32,298 bases of DNA, from positions 1 to 32,298 of the forward strand of contig JAOTYS010000007.1 in NCBI GenBank assembly GCA_029861795.1. The letters run 5' to 3'. Source of the DNA: Gammaproteobacteria bacterium (GTDB lineage: Bacteria; Pseudomonadota; Gammaproteobacteria; Arenicellales; JAOTYS01). Position numbers and translations under genes: made by a program. Positions 25,498 through 32,298 of the stretch are shown in pieces (position 1 is the stretch's first letter; each line of letters begins with the position of its first letter). The notes beneath the pieces were generated by a model. It saw only the letters and a list, made by a program, of their open reading frames with translations. It was not told where the DNA came from and did not search any database.

Positions 25498-26439
25498 ATG
25501 GCTGACTCCACCGCCACAGTTGCTGTCTCGACCCCAAGCCGTAGTCCGCAACTGGGACTAGTGGGGCGCATTCGCGCCGCTTTCATGCGCAGTGAGTCGT
25601 TCCGCGGATTTTCCTTGCTGTCCCCTACTATGGCGTTGATGTTTATCGCGCTGGCGGCGCCATTGGCCGTGTTGCTCACGCTGAGCTTTTGGACACAGGA
25701 ATATCTGACTTTCATCAAGGAATTCTCACCCTCAAACTACTTGGCTTTTTTTGAAAAGCAGATTTATCCAAAGATCCTGTTGAAGTCGCTCAGGATCTCG
25801 GCCATGGTCACTTTTGCCACAGTGCTGCTCGCCTATCCCATGGCGTACTTCATCGCGTTTCGGGTAAAGAAAAACAAGTTGCTGTGGTTAATCCTTATCA
25901 CCGTGCCGTTTTGGACCAGCTACTTACTCCGCGTATTCGCCTGGAAAATCGTTCTTGGCTACAACGGCGTTATCAATTCGGGGCTCATTAGTCTAGGGAT
26001 TCTCAGCGAACCGCTGGAATTTTTGTTGTACAACCCGACGGCGGTGGTTATAACCTTGGCGCACGCCTGGGCGGCGTTTGCTATTTTGCCTATCTACGTT
26101 TCCCTAGAGAAGATTGATCGTTCCTTGCTCGAGGCCGCGAGAGACCTGGGTGAAGGTCCTTTCATGACTTTTGTTCGGGTAACCCTACCGCTATCGATGC
26201 CTGGCGTGATTGCGGCGAGCTTGCTGGTATTCATACCTACGGTAGGCGATTACGTTACACCCACTCTGGTGGGTGGACCGACCGGCATCATGATCGGCAA
26301 TATCATTCAGTCTATGTTTGGTAAGGCGCAGAACTGGCCTCTTGGCGCTGCCTTGGCAGTGATCTCAATGTTGGTGGTGACGGTGGCGGTGTGTGGATTC
26401 CTTTGGCTTACCAATAACTTTAGGAAACGCGTGGCATGA
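25498..26439 (+). CDS. Pot-type ABC transporter permease (PotB-like)
   Basis: Inner-membrane permease of 313 residues with a roughly 45-residue hydrophilic N-terminus and six predicted hydrophobic helices, the first at LLSPTMALMFIALAAPLAVLL after that region. The LRVFAWKIVLGYNGVINSGL segment and the EAA loop LLEAARDLGEGPFMTFVRV with the following LPLSMPG are typical of PotB/PotH proteins. The start at ATG 25498 has no strong ribosome site, in contrast to the binding-protein gene. It overlaps the next permease by four bases (ATGA), indicating translational coupling. With its partner it forms the membrane channel of the importer. Confidence 0.9.
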   Translation: MADSTATVAVSTPSRSPQLGLVGRIRAAFMRSESFRGFSLLSPTMALMFIALAAPLAVLLTLSFWTQEYLTFIKEFSPSNYLAFFEKQIYPKILLKSLRISAMVTFATVLLAYPMAYFIAFRVKKNKLLWLILITVPFWTSYLLRVFAWKIVLGYNGVINSGLISLGILSEPLEFLLYNPTAVVITLAHAWAAFAILPIYVSLEKIDRSLLEAARDLGEGPFMTFVRVTLPLSMPGVIAASLLVFIPTVGDYVTPTLVGGPTGIMIGNIIQSMFGKAQNWPLGAALAVISMLVVTVAVCGFLWLTNNFRKRVA

Positions 26440-27248
26440 GCGCGGGTGTGAGTCGAAGATTTGATGGCTTTGCGTTGTACGCGATTGCCTATTTGATCTT
26501 TATTTATCTGCCAGTACTGTTCCTACCTTTATTCTCGTTTAACGACTCCATCTACATCGCCTTTCCGCTCAAGGGCTTTACCCTGGAGTGGTATGGCAAG
26601 ATGGTGAATAATCCGGGGCTGATCGATGCTTTATGGAACAGCGTCCAAATTGCTTCAGGATGTGCTGTATTGAGCACGATTCTTGGAACCTTGGCGGCGA
26701 AGTCAGTGACGCGTTACCGCCTCCCGGGACGCGGACCGTTGATCGGCTTTATCATGATTCCGCTGGTGATTCCCTCGATCATCATTGGCATCGCTCTGCT
26801 GATCTTGATGAGTTTGGGTGGCATCGAGCTATCACTGTTCACCATCGGACTTGGCCATATGCTCTTTTGTGTCCCGTTTTCCATGCTGGTGATGATTTCT
26901 AGAATGGAAGGGTTTGATAAGAGTATGGAAGAGGCCGCACAGGATCTAGGAGAGAACGCATGGGGTACATTCTGGCGGGTCACTTTCCCCTTGGTGGTGC
27001 CGGGTGTGGTGGCGAGCTTGCTGTTGACCTTTACGATCTCTTTTGATGAATTTGTGCTGGCGTTCTTTCTGTCCGGTACCGATGTTACGCTGCCGGTGTT
27101 CATCTGGAGTCAACTACGCTTCCCCAACCGTTTGCCCGCAGTGTTGGCGCTTGGCGCTTGTATACTGATGGCGTCATTCGTGCTTGTAACGTTTGCCGAG
27201 TGGTTTAGACGTCGCGGCGTGCAGTTAAAGACCTCCTCGGGCGTTTAG
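26436..27248 (+). CDS. Pot-type ABC transporter permease (PotC-like)
   Basis: Second permease subunit, 270 residues with about six hydrophobic helices. Family landmarks are LPLFSFNDS, the LWNSVQIASGCAVLSTILGT block, the IPLVIPSIIIGIAL helix and the EAA loop MEEAAQDLGENAWGTFWRVT followed by FPLVVPG. Near the C-terminus, TISFDEFVLAFFLSG is characteristic of PotC/PotI. The start codon overlaps the stop of the preceding permease (ATGA) and the ATPase gene begins 12 bases after its stop. It heterodimerises with the PotB-like protein. Confidence 0.9.
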   Translation: MSAGVSRRFDGFALYAIAYLIFIYLPVLFLPLFSFNDSIYIAFPLKGFTLEWYGKMVNNPGLIDALWNSVQIASGCAVLSTILGTLAAKSVTRYRLPGRGPLIGFIMIPLVIPSIIIGIALLILMSLGGIELSLFTIGLGHMLFCVPFSMLVMISRMEGFDKSMEEAAQDLGENAWGTFWRVTFPLVVPGVVASLLLTFTISFDEFVLAFFLSGTDVTLPVFIWSQLRFPNRLPAVLALGACILMASFVLVTFAEWFRRRGVQLKTSSGV

Positions 27249-27260
27249 TGAATATTTGGC

Positions 27261-28361
27261 ATGAGTGAGCAACCCATCATATCGTTTCAGAGTGTGCGCA
27301 AGGACTTCGGCCCGGTACGTGCCGTCAACGACGTCTCCTTCGACATTCTGACCGGTGAATTCTTCTCATTACTAGGGCCTTCAGGATGCGGCAAGACCAC
27401 GCTGCTGCGTATGGTGGCGGGATTTGAGGCGCCGACTGGAGGTGAGATCTATCTAGACGGTCAGCCCTTGTCCGCGATACCACCGCACCAGCGGCCGGTC
27501 AATATGGTGTTTCAGAGCTATGCCATCTTTCCCCATCTCAACGTGAGTCAAAACATTGCCTTTGGCCTGCGCAAGTCCGGTCTATCAAAACAAGAGCTGG
27601 ACTCAAAGATCAATGAGATGTTGGAGATGATCAAGCTGCCGGGGTTTGGCTCTCGTGGTGCGGACGAATTATCTGGAGGGCAACGTCAACGCGTGGCACT
27701 GGCACGCGCATTAATCAAGCGCCCCAAGGTGTTGTTGCTGGATGAGCCGCTGGGTGCCTTGGATAAGAAACTGCGTGAGCAAATGCAGATCGAACTACGC
27801 GCGTTGCAACAACAAGTGGGGATTACATTTGTATTCGTGACCCACGATCAAGAAGAGGCGTTAACGCTGTCTGATCGCATCGCAGTGATGTCAAAGGGAG
27901 ACGTGTTAGAGATCGCCTCGCCCACTGAGCTTTATGAGTCGCCACGCACACAGTTTGTAGCGGACTTTATCGGCACCATGAATTTCTTCAAAGGTTCGGT
28001 TCGGAGTGTGACCGATGCTACGACCGAGGTCGAAGCAGAGTCATTGGGAACGATTCTCGCCGGTGCGGGAGGCAATGGACTTTCTGCGGGATCAGAAGTG
28101 ATGGTGGCGATTCGACCCGAAAAGCTTGAACTGTGCTTTGAATCGCCCCAAGTCCCAGAGAACACGGTCGAAGGGCGTATGGGGCCTTCTGCTTATCTGG
28201 GCGATCGCAGCCACCTTTACGTGCTTATTTCTGGTCGGGAAGAGCCGGTGTCCGTTGCGTTGCAGAATTTGGACCGGTCGTCCCAGGGTTCTCGCCACAC
28301 TGATCAACCGGTGTGGCTGTCTTGGTCGAAGGATTCAGTGGTGTTGTTGCCCGTAGAATAG
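27261..28361 (+). CDS. Pot-type ABC transporter ATP-binding protein (PotA-like)
   Basis: Cytoplasmic ATPase subunit, 366 residues. Walker A is GPSGCGKTT (residues 39-47), the Q-loop is VFQSYAIFPHL, the signature is LSGGQRQRVALARAL, Walker B is LLLDEPLGALD and the switch histidine is in VTHDQEEAL. The C-terminal 120 residues form the TOBE-type regulatory domain (VAIRPEKLEL, MGPSAYLGDRSHLYV) usual in PotA. It is the last gene of the transporter set; a 163-base gap follows, in which I see no convincing terminator. CysA, FbpC and PotA ATPases look alike, so the assignment depends on the permeases and binding protein. Confidence 0.92.
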   Translation: MSEQPIISFQSVRKDFGPVRAVNDVSFDILTGEFFSLLGPSGCGKTTLLRMVAGFEAPTGGEIYLDGQPLSAIPPHQRPVNMVFQSYAIFPHLNVSQNIAFGLRKSGLSKQELDSKINEMLEMIKLPGFGSRGADELSGGQRQRVALARALIKRPKVLLLDEPLGALDKKLREQMQIELRALQQQVGITFVFVTHDQEEALTLSDRIAVMSKGDVLEIASPTELYESPRTQFVADFIGTMNFFKGSVRSVTDATTEVEAESLGTILAGAGGNGLSAGSEVMVAIRPEKLELCFESPQVPENTVEGRMGPSAYLGDRSHLYVLISGREEPVSVALQNLDRSSQGSRHTDQPVWLSWSKDSVVLLPVE

Positions 28362-28524
28362 AGGCGCCTGTCAGCGGTATTCAGCAAATCCCCTTGTACT
28401 ATGCGCCTTCCACGGTGCAGCACCAGAGCTCCAACCTAAGTGGGCAAATAGGATAAACTTAGACATCGAGGAGTCCACAGACAAGACAGTAATGACAGTC
28501 GGTGTTCGCCGTTTGAGGTGATCG

Positions 28525-29454
28525 ATGTTTGGGCTAAGTCTACGTCTAATGGTGCTAAGTTTGGTCGGGACTATGGGGGTCTCCTGGCTTTACTGGATGC
28601 ACACGGCCCCAGAATGTCTGGAATCCCGCTCGCCTGACTGCCAAAGTGAGTTGGTGGAGCCTATGGAGTCGTTGGAGCATCAACACTCGATATGGAATCA
28701 GCCTAAGTCTGCGGTTGCGCTTGAGCCTGCTGACGTCGCTGACCTCGCCAACCCCAGGCCCGCATTACAGCCTGAGACGGTCGACCGTGGCAGGGAGTTG
28801 CAACAAACCTGGGATGCGGCTCAAATCCAAGTTGTCCTTGGTGACATCAATGTCTTCGGGCGTATCGGAGATAGCAATATCCAGGATCGTTTGTCACGCA
28901 TCCCTCAGGGTGTGAGCTTCCCGACCATTATCTACTTACATGACTGTGCATTGCCGAGGTGGTCGGGTCCATACTATTTCTGGTTTGGTCTTGCGCGGTC
29001 TGGCTATGTGCTCATTGCACCTGATAGTTTTGCGCGCACCAACAAATCGCGCACTTGCAATAGAGGGAACACACAAACTGAAATGCGACTTGAGGAATTA
29101 AATTTCGCCATTAAGCAGGTGAATAAGCTCCCATGGGTGGACACGCATAATCTATTTCTGATCGGTCACAGTGAAGGCGGTAAAGCGGCGGAGCGATACC
29201 GTGGCTCGGAGTTCAAGGGAATTGTAATTACTTCGACGAGCTGTTCAGTGCGAACTGATGATGGATCGACGACGCCGTTGCTCGCCGTCGCCTCGATAGA
29301 CGATACGTGGGTAGAGAGCTTGGGGCCATATTGCGAGCATGCAGATGAGCGTCTGCTTATTCAGGGTAGTGCCCACGGAGTGCTGGTGTATCCACAAGCG
29401 CGTCAGGCGGTTCGGGGATTCATCTTCAAGCACACCGATGTCCCTTGGACTTGA
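28525..29454 (+). CDS. Membrane-anchored or secreted alpha/beta hydrolase
   Basis: Protein of 309 residues with an N-terminal hydrophobic segment (residues 3-25, MFGLSLRLMVLSLVGTMGVS) that serves as a signal or anchor, a polar low-complexity-like linker to about residue 100, and an alpha/beta hydrolase domain of the dienelactone hydrolase kind. The nucleophile is S216 in LIGHSEGGKAA, the acid is D260 or D261 in VASIDDTW, and the histidine is H284 in GSAHGV; FPTIIYLHDCALP resembles the oxyanion-hole strand. The start at ATG 28525 has GAGGTGA about five bases upstream. Substrate unknown. It may be in the periplasm; neighbours on both sides are not obviously linked. Confidence 0.8.
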   Translation: MFGLSLRLMVLSLVGTMGVSWLYWMHTAPECLESRSPDCQSELVEPMESLEHQHSIWNQPKSAVALEPADVADLANPRPALQPETVDRGRELQQTWDAAQIQVVLGDINVFGRIGDSNIQDRLSRIPQGVSFPTIIYLHDCALPRWSGPYYFWFGLARSGYVLIAPDSFARTNKSRTCNRGNTQTEMRLEELNFAIKQVNKLPWVDTHNLFLIGHSEGGKAAERYRGSEFKGIVITSTSCSVRTDDGSTTPLLAVASIDDTWVESLGPYCEHADERLLIQGSAHGVLVYPQARQAVRGFIFKHTDVPWT

Positions 29455-29536
29455 AATCGTTGGCAGGGCCGATAAAGTGTTCGTCTTAGTGAGCGAGCTG
29501 TGCTCTGCGTAGAATTCACGTATTGATGTAACGAAT

Positions 29537-30121
29537 ATGAACCGTCGTCTGACATTCCTGGCACTAACGTTAGTGGTCGCGACCGCGACAGGTCTGGCGT
29601 GGGCAGATCTCAACGGGCCAGCCAAAGTAATCGATGCTGATACCTTGGAGATCGACGGTGAGCGTATCGCGCTACATGGTGTTGAGGCCCCCTCGGAGGA
29701 CTGGCAATGTACGGCCTCAGACGCCAGCGTGTGGGATTGTGGTAACGCAGCGAAGCTTGCCCTGTCTCAACATATTGATGGCGCTTCATTAAGCTGCCAG
29801 GAACGCGGACGCAACGAAGCGAAACAGGTTCTATCTGTGTGTACCCTGCACGGTGTTGAACTGAATGCTTGGTTGGTCAGAGAAGGATGGGCTAGGTCGA
29901 GCGATCTCGAATCTTCTGTCTATGCCGAGCAACAACAACAGGCCATGGCAGCGGGGAAGGGGTTGTGGCGTGGTGGCTTCATGCCAAATGAACAGTGGTG
30001 GTCTGGTAAGGCGGATCCGGTGGCCAAAACTGGTGAGGATGTGGGCTGCGGTGCGTGCACTGCGCGTCACCGCAGTTTTGCCAAGTCGCGCGAACAGAGA
30101 AAAGCCGATCAGTCCGATTAA
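29537..30121 (+). CDS. Secreted thermonuclease-fold protein lacking the catalytic residues
   Basis: Protein of 194 residues with a Sec signal peptide (MNRRLTFLALTLVVATATGL, cleavage near AWA) and a staphylococcal nuclease (SNase) domain: AKVIDADTLEIDGERIALHGV, then CGNAAKLALSQHI, ELNAWLVREGWA and AGKGLWRGGF, the last typical of proteobacterial members. The three catalytic positions are all changed: the arginine of the usual RIRL is alanine here (RIALHG), the glutamate of DAPE is serine (EAPSED), and the arginine of RYGR is glutamine (RNEAKQ), aligned by equal spacing between flanking cysteines. So it is probably not a nuclease and may bind a ligand or nucleic acid. The polar C-terminal tail (residues 170-194) contains CGAC. 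ATG 29537 is the start, with no strong ribosome site. Confidence 0.8.
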   Translation: MNRRLTFLALTLVVATATGLAWADLNGPAKVIDADTLEIDGERIALHGVEAPSEDWQCTASDASVWDCGNAAKLALSQHIDGASLSCQERGRNEAKQVLSVCTLHGVELNAWLVREGWARSSDLESSVYAEQQQQAMAAGKGLWRGGFMPNEQWWSGKADPVAKTGEDVGCGACTARHRSFAKSREQRKADQSD

Positions 30122-30135
30122 CTTACGTGCGCCCC

Positions 30136-30168
30136 CGCTTACGAAGCGGCGCCGCCCTTACGAAGCGC
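30136..30168. repeat. G+C-rich hairpin repeats between convergent genes
   Basis: CTTACGAAGCG occurs twice (30138-30148 and 30158-30168), the first within CGCTTACGAAGCG, a 5-bp hairpin with an ACG loop; between them lies the palindrome GCGGCGCCGC (30146-30155). The block sits in the 94-base gap between the SNase-like gene and the convergent dioxygenase gene. It may act as a bidirectional 3' element or be a small intergenic repeat family; there is no T-run. Confidence 0.5.
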
Positions 30169-30215
30169 CGCCGACGCTCGACAAGCGGCTCTGAGCTCAA
30201 TCCATCTTTGTCGGC

Positions 30216-31118
30216 TCAAGGCCGTTTCCAGATTACCGGAAACCAATCCTGTCGCATCTTATCCCCACTATTGAGCCCGATATCGGGATAAGGCGGCGAC
30301 ATCTCCCCGGGGCGTTCACAATACACCGCATCGTCACCCAACCAACGGGTGGAGAATGCGCGTCTGCGGTTTTTCACTTGGTTATCAGTGGTTCCGTGCA
30401 AGGTGCGAAAGCTGAACAAAATTGTGTCCCCAGGTTTCATGTCCCAGCAGCGAATTTCATAGTTATGCTCATCTGCATCGATTTCTGGCACTGAGTCAAG
30501 CTCCGAACCTTGCTGATCGAAATGCTCACCGCTTATGAAATGACGGGGATAGAACAATTTGTCCCAACGATGGGATCCGACCACAAAGCGCACTGCTATG
30601 TCCTTGGGCACTTCATCCAGCGAGATGTAAATGCTTACAGTCTGACGACCGTCAACGCAGTAGTATGGTAAGTCTTGGTGCCAAGGCGTAGCTCGTTGCG
30701 TTCCGGATTCTTTGACAAAGGAGTGCTCATGGAAAAACTGGGCGCTTTGAGACTCCATAAAATGGCCAGCCATTGAAGCGGCATAGGAGTTGAATACAAA
30801 CTCTTTATACTCTGGGATGCGTTCCCAGTTGCAATAGCTGTCGAAGAATCGTCCGGCTTCTTCTTCTTCAGTGCTCTCACAGGGAAAAGCATAATTCCGA
30901 GGATCAGCCAAGTTGCGTTCCAGCCCCATCTGCAAGGGCTTGACCCAGTCTACAAATTCACCGGGCAGGAAGACTACGCCGTCTCGTTGAAAGGTTTCAA
31001 TATCTTGCTGCGACGCCGTATATTCTGGGGCTGGTCTTATGTCAACGCCGGAGGTCGACTCACCCTGTGTGGGTCTCCACGGGACGGTCCACTCGTTAAC
31101 ACCAACTCTGGGCTTCAT
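30216..31118 (-). CDS. Phytanoyl-CoA dioxygenase (PhyH)-family Fe(II)/2-oxoglutarate oxygenase
   Basis: Double-stranded beta-helix oxygenase of 300 residues, expected to hydroxylate a small molecule using iron, O2 and 2-oxoglutarate. The iron triad is visible as H147 and D149 in TPWHQDLPYY and H241 in RTLHGTTDN; an arginine in the following RRRAFSTRW (about 252-258) should bind 2-oxoglutarate. The N-terminal FQRDGVVFLPGEF is typical of the family. The ATG at 31118 follows the aminotransferase stop by 21 bases, in the same direction, so the two form one unit. The PhyH family includes ectoine, proline and many natural-product hydroxylases; the substrate is open. A strong ribosome site is not seen. 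Confidence 0.85.
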   Translation of the reverse strand: MKPRVGVNEWTVPWRPTQGESTSGVDIRPAPEYTASQQDIETFQRDGVVFLPGEFVDWVKPLQMGLERNLADPRNYAFPCESTEEEEAGRFFDSYCNWERIPEYKEFVFNSYAASMAGHFMESQSAQFFHEHSFVKESGTQRATPWHQDLPYYCVDGRQTVSIYISLDEVPKDIAVRFVVGSHRWDKLFYPRHFISGEHFDQQGSELDSVPEIDADEHNYEIRCWDMKPGDTILFSFRTLHGTTDNQVKNRRRAFSTRWLGDDAVYCERPGEMSPPYPDIGLNSGDKMRQDWFPVIWKRP

Positions 31119-31139
31119 CGTGCGTGTCGAGTTAATATT

Positions 31140-32298
31140 TTAGCCCTGCCACAAGCCTTCTTTAGTAAGATCATCCATTGTGGCACTGATGCTGTCTCTG
31201 AGAATGCCGACAAATGTGTCGATCTGATCATGGGTCAAGGTCAATGGCGGTGACATTACATTCAAGTGCGCAATGGGTCGGACGATCAAGCCCCGTTTCT
31301 GGCAATGGGTTGCAATTCGCTGGCCGATTTGCACCTCCGGGTCGAACAGTTCTTTGGTTTCTTTGTTCGCCACATTTTCTACGCACATCATGAAACATTT
31401 ACCCCGCACGTCGCCGACAATGGACAAGTCCCGCAGTGTGGCAAGCTGTTGTTCAAAGTAAGGCCCTACTTGGCGCACATGTCCGCAGATGTCGTCACGC
31501 TCCATGATCTCGATGTTCTTAAGACCCGCAATGCAGGAGACGGGGTGACCGGAGTAAGTGAAGCCGTGGGTGAACAGCGCCCCTTCTGCTTGCGGTACGC
31601 TGATCACATCATAGACTTCGTCTGAGATAATGGTTGCTGACAGCGGCACATAACCTGAAGAAATGCCTTTGGCGCAGGTGATGAAATCCGGTATGAAATC
31701 GAACACCGGCTCCGATGCGAAAAAATGTCCAATTCGCCCAAACCCTGTTACCACTTCGTCGGAGATATACAACACGCCATATTTTCCGCAAACTTCCATA
31801 GTGCGCCTGTGATAGCCCGGCGGCGGTACGATGACGCCGCCCGCGCCCATGATCGGTTCGGCAATGAAGCACGCCACATTTTCCGGACCCAATTCGAGAA
31901 TCTTGTTCTCCAGGTCCGCGACTTTTTCGTCACAGAATTGTTCAACAGTCATGCCCTCGGGCCGCCGATAGGTATTCGGTGCTGGGATGTGATGCACCAA
32001 CCCCGGCGCAAGGTCAAAGCCCTGGTGATCGAATTCCACTCCGGTCATTGACATCGCGAGATAGGTACTGCCGTGGTAACCGTCCACTCGGGAGATGATC
32101 TTTTTCTTGCTCGTTTTGCCAAGTCTATTGAAATAGAAGTGAATGATGCGAATCGCCGTGTCATTCGACATCGAGCCGCCGGTCCCATAGAAGATACGAT
32201 TAAGCGAAACGGGAGCAAGCTCAGCGAGCTTGGCAGCGAGTTCCGCGGCCGGAGGTGTGGTGAGATGGGTAAACGTCGAGTAGTATGGGATGCGGCGG
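31140..32298 (-). CDS. Class III (omega) aminotransferase, 5' end outside window
   Basis: PLP-dependent fold-type I aminotransferase of the class that transfers amino groups from omega-amino acids, polyamines or taurine to pyruvate or 2-oxoglutarate. The frame stays open to the window edge, and the residues before the internal ATG at 32171 (IPYYSTFTHLTTPPAAELAA, then LNRIFYGTGGSMSNDTAIR) are plainly family-like, so that ATG is not the start. Other landmarks are SRVDGYHGSTYLAMSMTG, AEPIMGAGGVIVPPPGYH, the cofactor aspartate in YISDEVVTGFGR and the lysine in TCAKGISSGYVPL, with FTYSGHP after it. It is followed by the PhyH-family gene. Candidates are polyamine, beta-alanine or taurine transaminases. 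The substrate cannot be told from the sequence. Confidence 0.92.
   Translation of the reverse strand, partial: RRIPYYSTFTHLTTPPAAELAAKLAELAPVSLNRIFYGTGGSMSNDTAIRIIHFYFNRLGKTSKKKIISRVDGYHGSTYLAMSMTGVEFDHQGFDLAPGLVHHIPAPNTYRRPEGMTVEQFCDEKVADLENKILELGPENVACFIAEPIMGAGGVIVPPPGYHRRTMEVCGKYGVLYISDEVVTGFGRIGHFFASEPVFDFIPDFITCAKGISSGYVPLSATIISDEVYDVISVPQAEGALFTHGFTYSGHPVSCIAGLKNIEIMERDDICGHVRQVGPYFEQQLATLRDLSIVGDVRGKCFMMCVENVANKETKELFDPEVQIGQRIATHCQKRGLIVRPIAHLNVMSPPLTLTHDQIDTFVGILRDSISATMDDLTKEGLWQG

Overview
The window (32,298 bases, moderate G+C) looks like a chromosomal segment of a Gram-negative bacterium, most likely a marine or host-associated member of the Pseudomonadota. The grounds are an AapJQMP-type amino-acid ABC transporter, a single-chain GcvP, an E. 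coli-like kbl-tdh order, a YpeA-like acetyltransferase, signal peptides of Gram-negative type and a close relative of the marine DMSP lyase DddP. No lineage can be fixed from sequence reading alone. I found no rRNA, tRNA, CRISPR array, phage gene or insertion sequence. Coding density is high and the content is almost entirely transport and catabolism of amino acids and small nitrogen compounds.

Layout. 1-445 (+): 3' end of a glycine-betaine/proline-type substrate-binding protein. 563-4852 (-): aapJ-aapQ-aapM-aapP general amino-acid importer with a terminator-like hairpin between aapJ and aapQ. 5025-9658 (-): gcvT-gcvH-gcvP glycine cleavage genes. 9659-10080: regulatory gap with a short perfect inverted repeat. 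10081-11136 (+): type II L-asparaginase. 11298-17480 (-): kbl, tdh, an FAD amine oxidase, threonine aldolase, a GNAT acetyltransferase and a DapF-like protein in which both catalytic cysteines are serines. 17596-20739 (+): a tightly packed set of a DddP-like M24 enzyme, an N-formylglutamate amidohydrolase-family protein and a YbdK-like carboxylate-amine ligase. 20736-23061: a beta-hydroxyacid dehydrogenase (-), a secreted SnoaL/DUF4440-like protein (+) and a class II aldolase-family protein (-). 23192-28361 (+): an amidinotransferase-fold hydrolase followed by a Pot-type ABC importer whose binding protein carries a twin-arginine signal and is followed by a 14-bp perfect hairpin. 28525-30121 (+): a membrane-anchored or secreted alpha/beta hydrolase and a secreted nuclease-fold protein that has lost its catalytic residues. 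30216-32298 (-): a class III aminotransferase (5' end outside the window) and a phytanoyl-CoA dioxygenase-family protein.

How it fits together. Threonine can go to glycine by two routes (Tdh plus Kbl, or threonine aldolase), an FAD amine oxidase may yield glycine from an N-methylated amine, and the glycine cleavage system turns glycine into CO2, ammonia and methylene-THF. Aap brings in amino acids and the OpuAC-type protein suggests uptake of betaines, perhaps including DMSP. The most interesting points are the DddP-like enzyme, which keeps all metal and catalytic residues with exact spacing but lacks the N-terminal extension of known DddP, its uncharacterised three-gene operon, the Ser/Ser DapF-like protein, and the nuclease-fold protein without an active site.
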